Shown: positions 63,401-64,000 of the stretch, in pieces
Layout of the letters: each line of letters opens with the position of its first letter
How positions within the stretch are numbered: the stretch's first letter is position 1
NCBI RefSeq assembly: GCF_014212125.1
Contig: NZ_JACJVP010000001.1
Coordinates: forward strand, 1 to 64,000
From: Cohnella nanjingensis
Lineage (GTDB): Bacteria > Bacillota > Bacilli > Paenibacillales > Paenibacillaceae
Length of the DNA stretch: 64,000 nt
Direction of reading: 5' to 3'
Program-made: the position numbers and the translations under genes
The notes under the pieces: generated by a model
Databases searched by the model: none
What the model was told of the DNA's origin: nothing
What the model saw: only the letters and a program-made list of their open reading frames with translations

Positions 63401-64000
63401 TCGCGAAGCAGAGCGGTCCGATCCCGACCCTGAAAGTCGGAGATCGGCTCGAAGCGGTCGGATTGTCCGGGAAGTACGCCGAGGGCGACCGCATCCGGGT
63501 GAGAGATACGAAGGAATTGACCGTCGTTGCCGACTCGACCGCGGCGGAAGTGGCAGCTTCGATCGCCAACATCGCGCAGCCAGCCGTCAACGCGACGCAG
63601 CTGGAACTGCCGAGCGTGCCTGCCGGGTTCGCGGTGAAGATTCATTCGACCAGCGAACCGACGGTCATCGCCGCGGACGGCACAATCGTGCCTCCCGCAG
63701 CAGAGACGGCCGTGAAGCTCGTGCTGACCGTTACGAAGCTCTCGGACGAGACGACGGCGGACACGCGGGAGCTGGAAGTGACCGTGCCGGCGAAGCTGAT
63801 CGTGCTTACTCCGGCGATCGTGGCGGCCGGCATCACAAGCATTCCGTCGCCTGCGAAAGACGCGGTCAAACTCGAGCTGCCGGGCGTACCTGAAGGCTTC
63901 GCGGTTGCGATCAAGACGTCCGGCGATCCTTCGGTCATCGGCTTGGATGGATCGATCGTGCCGCCGAGCGCGACGATCTCCGTAGGGCTGGTGCTCGTCG
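57433..64000 (+). CDS. Very large secreted multidomain protein with PHP metallohydrolase domain (3' end outside window)
   Basis: 2,189 codons are visible and the frame is still open. Signal peptide of about 37 residues ends ASA. Then a beta-sandwich, two short Ig-like repeats, a lamin-tail-like domain (about 400-520), an OB-fold region (about 700-900), an Ig-like domain, and a PHP domain (about 1105-1380) with His1114-N-His1116, Asp1146-His1147, His1247 and Asp1307-N-His1309, as in the CehA/McbA family. A GATase/DUF4350-like region (about 1565-1700), more OB folds (about 1845-2010) and repeated Ig-like units of about 85 residues (LELPGVPEGFAV) follow. It probably cleaves phosphoesters or nucleic acids outside the cell. 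ATG with AGGAGG 9 nt upstream. Confidence 0.88.
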   Translation, partial: MQRAIRKYKKLHAIVMAVVMLVAVMFPPGLIQRASAAGEEELIYWSGATTSDTTPYEIPATRANAGNAAAKITIVGAKLVAAAAGPKTDKVAGGNTWTTAPAYWTAMIDTTGYQNIRVSSRHYSSGTGPKDLLLQYSLDGTAWTDATNGAITVGNASWSTGGVLSNAELSADANDKQTVYVRWLVNSTVSASGSTLAAGGTSRIAEVFVMGTSIAEPGNPAPDKTDMPVAGKIAFSDNYKTVTGAAGAVAPGATVLFSLDGKTPAGSTVADATYGSFSYDLDNPAKLTTVYVSAVEGTKAESEKATVAIPKSAKPAAGKITFADTKKISGSAGAVTANASVIAYVDGAVAGTATAAADGSFGLDLLNPNDKPQVDVAAKEAGKLESDKVTVSLPDTSSYRAGDVVISQFYPNGGNSGAFYKTKFFELYNTTDRDISFNNLWTIGYASATVTSFSAGTALSGTIKAHGYYLIASSSSTGTVGAELPVSADQTASLNPSGSAGGHLFIAHKTGAVSDDADPDLIDLVAFGNGTAAFKLDTSHWGAPYFVTNVGSGTVLRKTGIGSDPRAAFGLGNGFFSKDPSKDFVMNIPALTASPNEVLVRNSKYMAAPNASKIAYANVSGVASVTGAAGAVPASSVVKAYVEDGGAPTVAGQTTAAADGSFSISFADAGSTHASVYLTHTDVYNESFYTRLDAPANPNAVVAIADLRKQDARGVPLNAGYQATIQGVATSGNQALGTEKTNFYLQDATGGLNVLGGQSPAVPIVKDHAYRITGRVVFTAGTTQFVPTAIAETDAAALPAATAVTLDKLGSYATAEPLEGKLVVFKAKVSNIPASGPDYSLTVTDESNQTAIVRVLGSSGIDVAGGAIVLGETYTFTGIVGQSKGAAPYTSGYYLLPRNANDIRGQLQLNHTPLTKAYIGTDVVFKATAKYADTVTLYYKGTGDATYTPVSMLSADKLNYNGIIPKSSLPSGKLQYYMEAVGSGDTLRVGSDAAPIAIDVVEDTDGPVISNVLPAENDEVETQHPVISADYEDPNGIDTAAMSIRIDAADYTSLATITDTSVKLTLTTANDLSVGSHTVTITTRDLLGNASTKTWSFKVAERFTGGTHYYGTTHNHTNISHDAAGAPEDALKAAKYYGYDWFAFSDHSHDIDASLVGTDTVQHKGMPERTGGSDWQLTKELAKQYTKNGDFVVFPAFEMTSTTWGHSNVFGTDNFIDRKQDGGKYQDLKSYYAWVLTYDNIVAQFNHPGMSANAFDNFIPYDKNVDKLFTMLEVGNGSGKYSYVNVQDKFFNALDLGWHIAPTYGEDNHDATWGQTKDRTVIVAKDLSQESLLDAMRKMRVYFTEDPNAKLDATANGWYMGSTVDSKTLNFDIHLSDDVWEEKSDPHYSYLKTATDDNILKAELITNGGTVVDSYVPSGKTTSLHWTPSATVMGGQQWFVVRITQADGDRIYSAPFWSPEVPVSVKVSNVTIAEGAVIGGVPATLQAGLSNMGTVDVTNIKAKFYYDDLSHPIGEADIASLKVGQSATSSVVWSAPAVGNRTIIVALTADQDLGDYKYRQSVSVKAPLGKTILIDASKNNENTTKDAGTYKDNLKAFTTLMRQQGYTVLENAPALTDAALQNVSVLYISHPASAYGTDEIAAIKKFVDGGGAVWFSEKSNFGSSSNQNLNPILSAIGSTILVNNDGIADETKEGNFWSTPLTSNYSVRLHPTPVGNKLTDFASTLEYYSGSSLAKNDGSSGKVALTDSGSVTILARGNESTFQIAGGQIKADTMKYNVVTSPAPAGLTGGSAIPAIASETLSGGGRIIVSGMNVFNDRQMDESFNEKGNNELALNAMTWLSRMEKPVTPIGEARKLQEGTEVVIQGKVTTAAGVFFDAAYVQDETGGIMAFNDVPEGTLKLGDTVRVYGHIKVFENNTELEFDKFANSVVWIGAGDPVDPSRVSTKDSVSDVYQGRLVKVTGTVTALPDADSIILNDGSGDVLVFVDGFIAKQSGPIPTLKVGDRLEAVGLSGKYAEGDRIRVRDTKELTVVADSTAAEVAASIANIAQPAVNATQLELPSVPAGFAVKIHSTSEPTVIAADGTIVPPAAETAVKLVLTVTKLSDETTADTRELEVTVPAKLIVLTPAIVAAGITSIPSPAKDAVKLELPGVPEGFAVAIKTSGDPSVIGLDGSIVPPSATISVGLVLV

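Overview
The window reads as GC-rich chromosomal DNA of a Gram-positive Bacillota, most likely Paenibacillaceae (a GC-rich Paenibacillus or Cohnella). This is inferred from strong AGGAGG-type ribosome binding sites, frequent TTG/GTG starts, many sugar ABC (CUT1) systems with lipoprotein binding proteins, ParE/ParC of the Bacillus type, DUF2935 and HelD proteins, and several intergenic tandem repeats. No rRNA, tRNA, CRISPR array or insertion sequence was seen. Both edges cut a gene.

Layout. 1-9 kb: 3' part of a dynamin-like GTPase, an asymmetric heterodimeric ABC exporter, a 52-bp tandem repeat array, then an SGNH lipase with an ABC-2 type exporter. 9-14 kb: topoisomerase IV (parE, parC), with the 3' end of parC repeated in a 79-bp tandem array. 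14-25 kb: a MarR regulator, two blocks of intergenic repeats, a CapA-like lipoprotein with a methyltransferase, a divergent response regulator/histidine kinase pair, an XRE regulator facing an M29 aminopeptidase, a DUF2935 protein, and a VOC protein with its TetR regulator.

25-32 kb: a cell-wall sugar recycling locus: RpiR-type regulator, murQ, a CUT1 ABC transporter and anmK. It looks like uptake of (anhydro-)N-acetylmuramic acid compounds by an ABC system rather than a PTS. 32-36 kb: an aminoglycoside adenylyltransferase-like gene, a PBP3-like lipoprotein transpeptidase and a convergent FHA-winged helix fusion. 36-39 kb: GntR regulator, kdgK and kdgA for 2-keto-3-deoxygluconate, then a GNAT gene followed by a broken UvrA-like gene. 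39-45 kb: a double MerR regulator, small VOC and SRPBCC proteins, a HelD-like ATPase and an uncharacterised gene.

45-55.4 kb: the most unusual block. A FadR-type GntR regulator and an AtuA(DUF1446)/DUF4387 pair carry identical 17-bp operators. They are followed by an AraC regulator, a CUT1 transporter with its binding protein, and two ADP-ribosylglycohydrolase-family proteins, one fused to beta-sandwich domains. I propose a catabolic module for an unidentified glycoside. 55.4-64 kb: a small membrane protein, a remnant of another sugar permease, a 58-residue protein, and the first 2,189 codons of a very large secreted protein with a PHP metallohydrolase domain.
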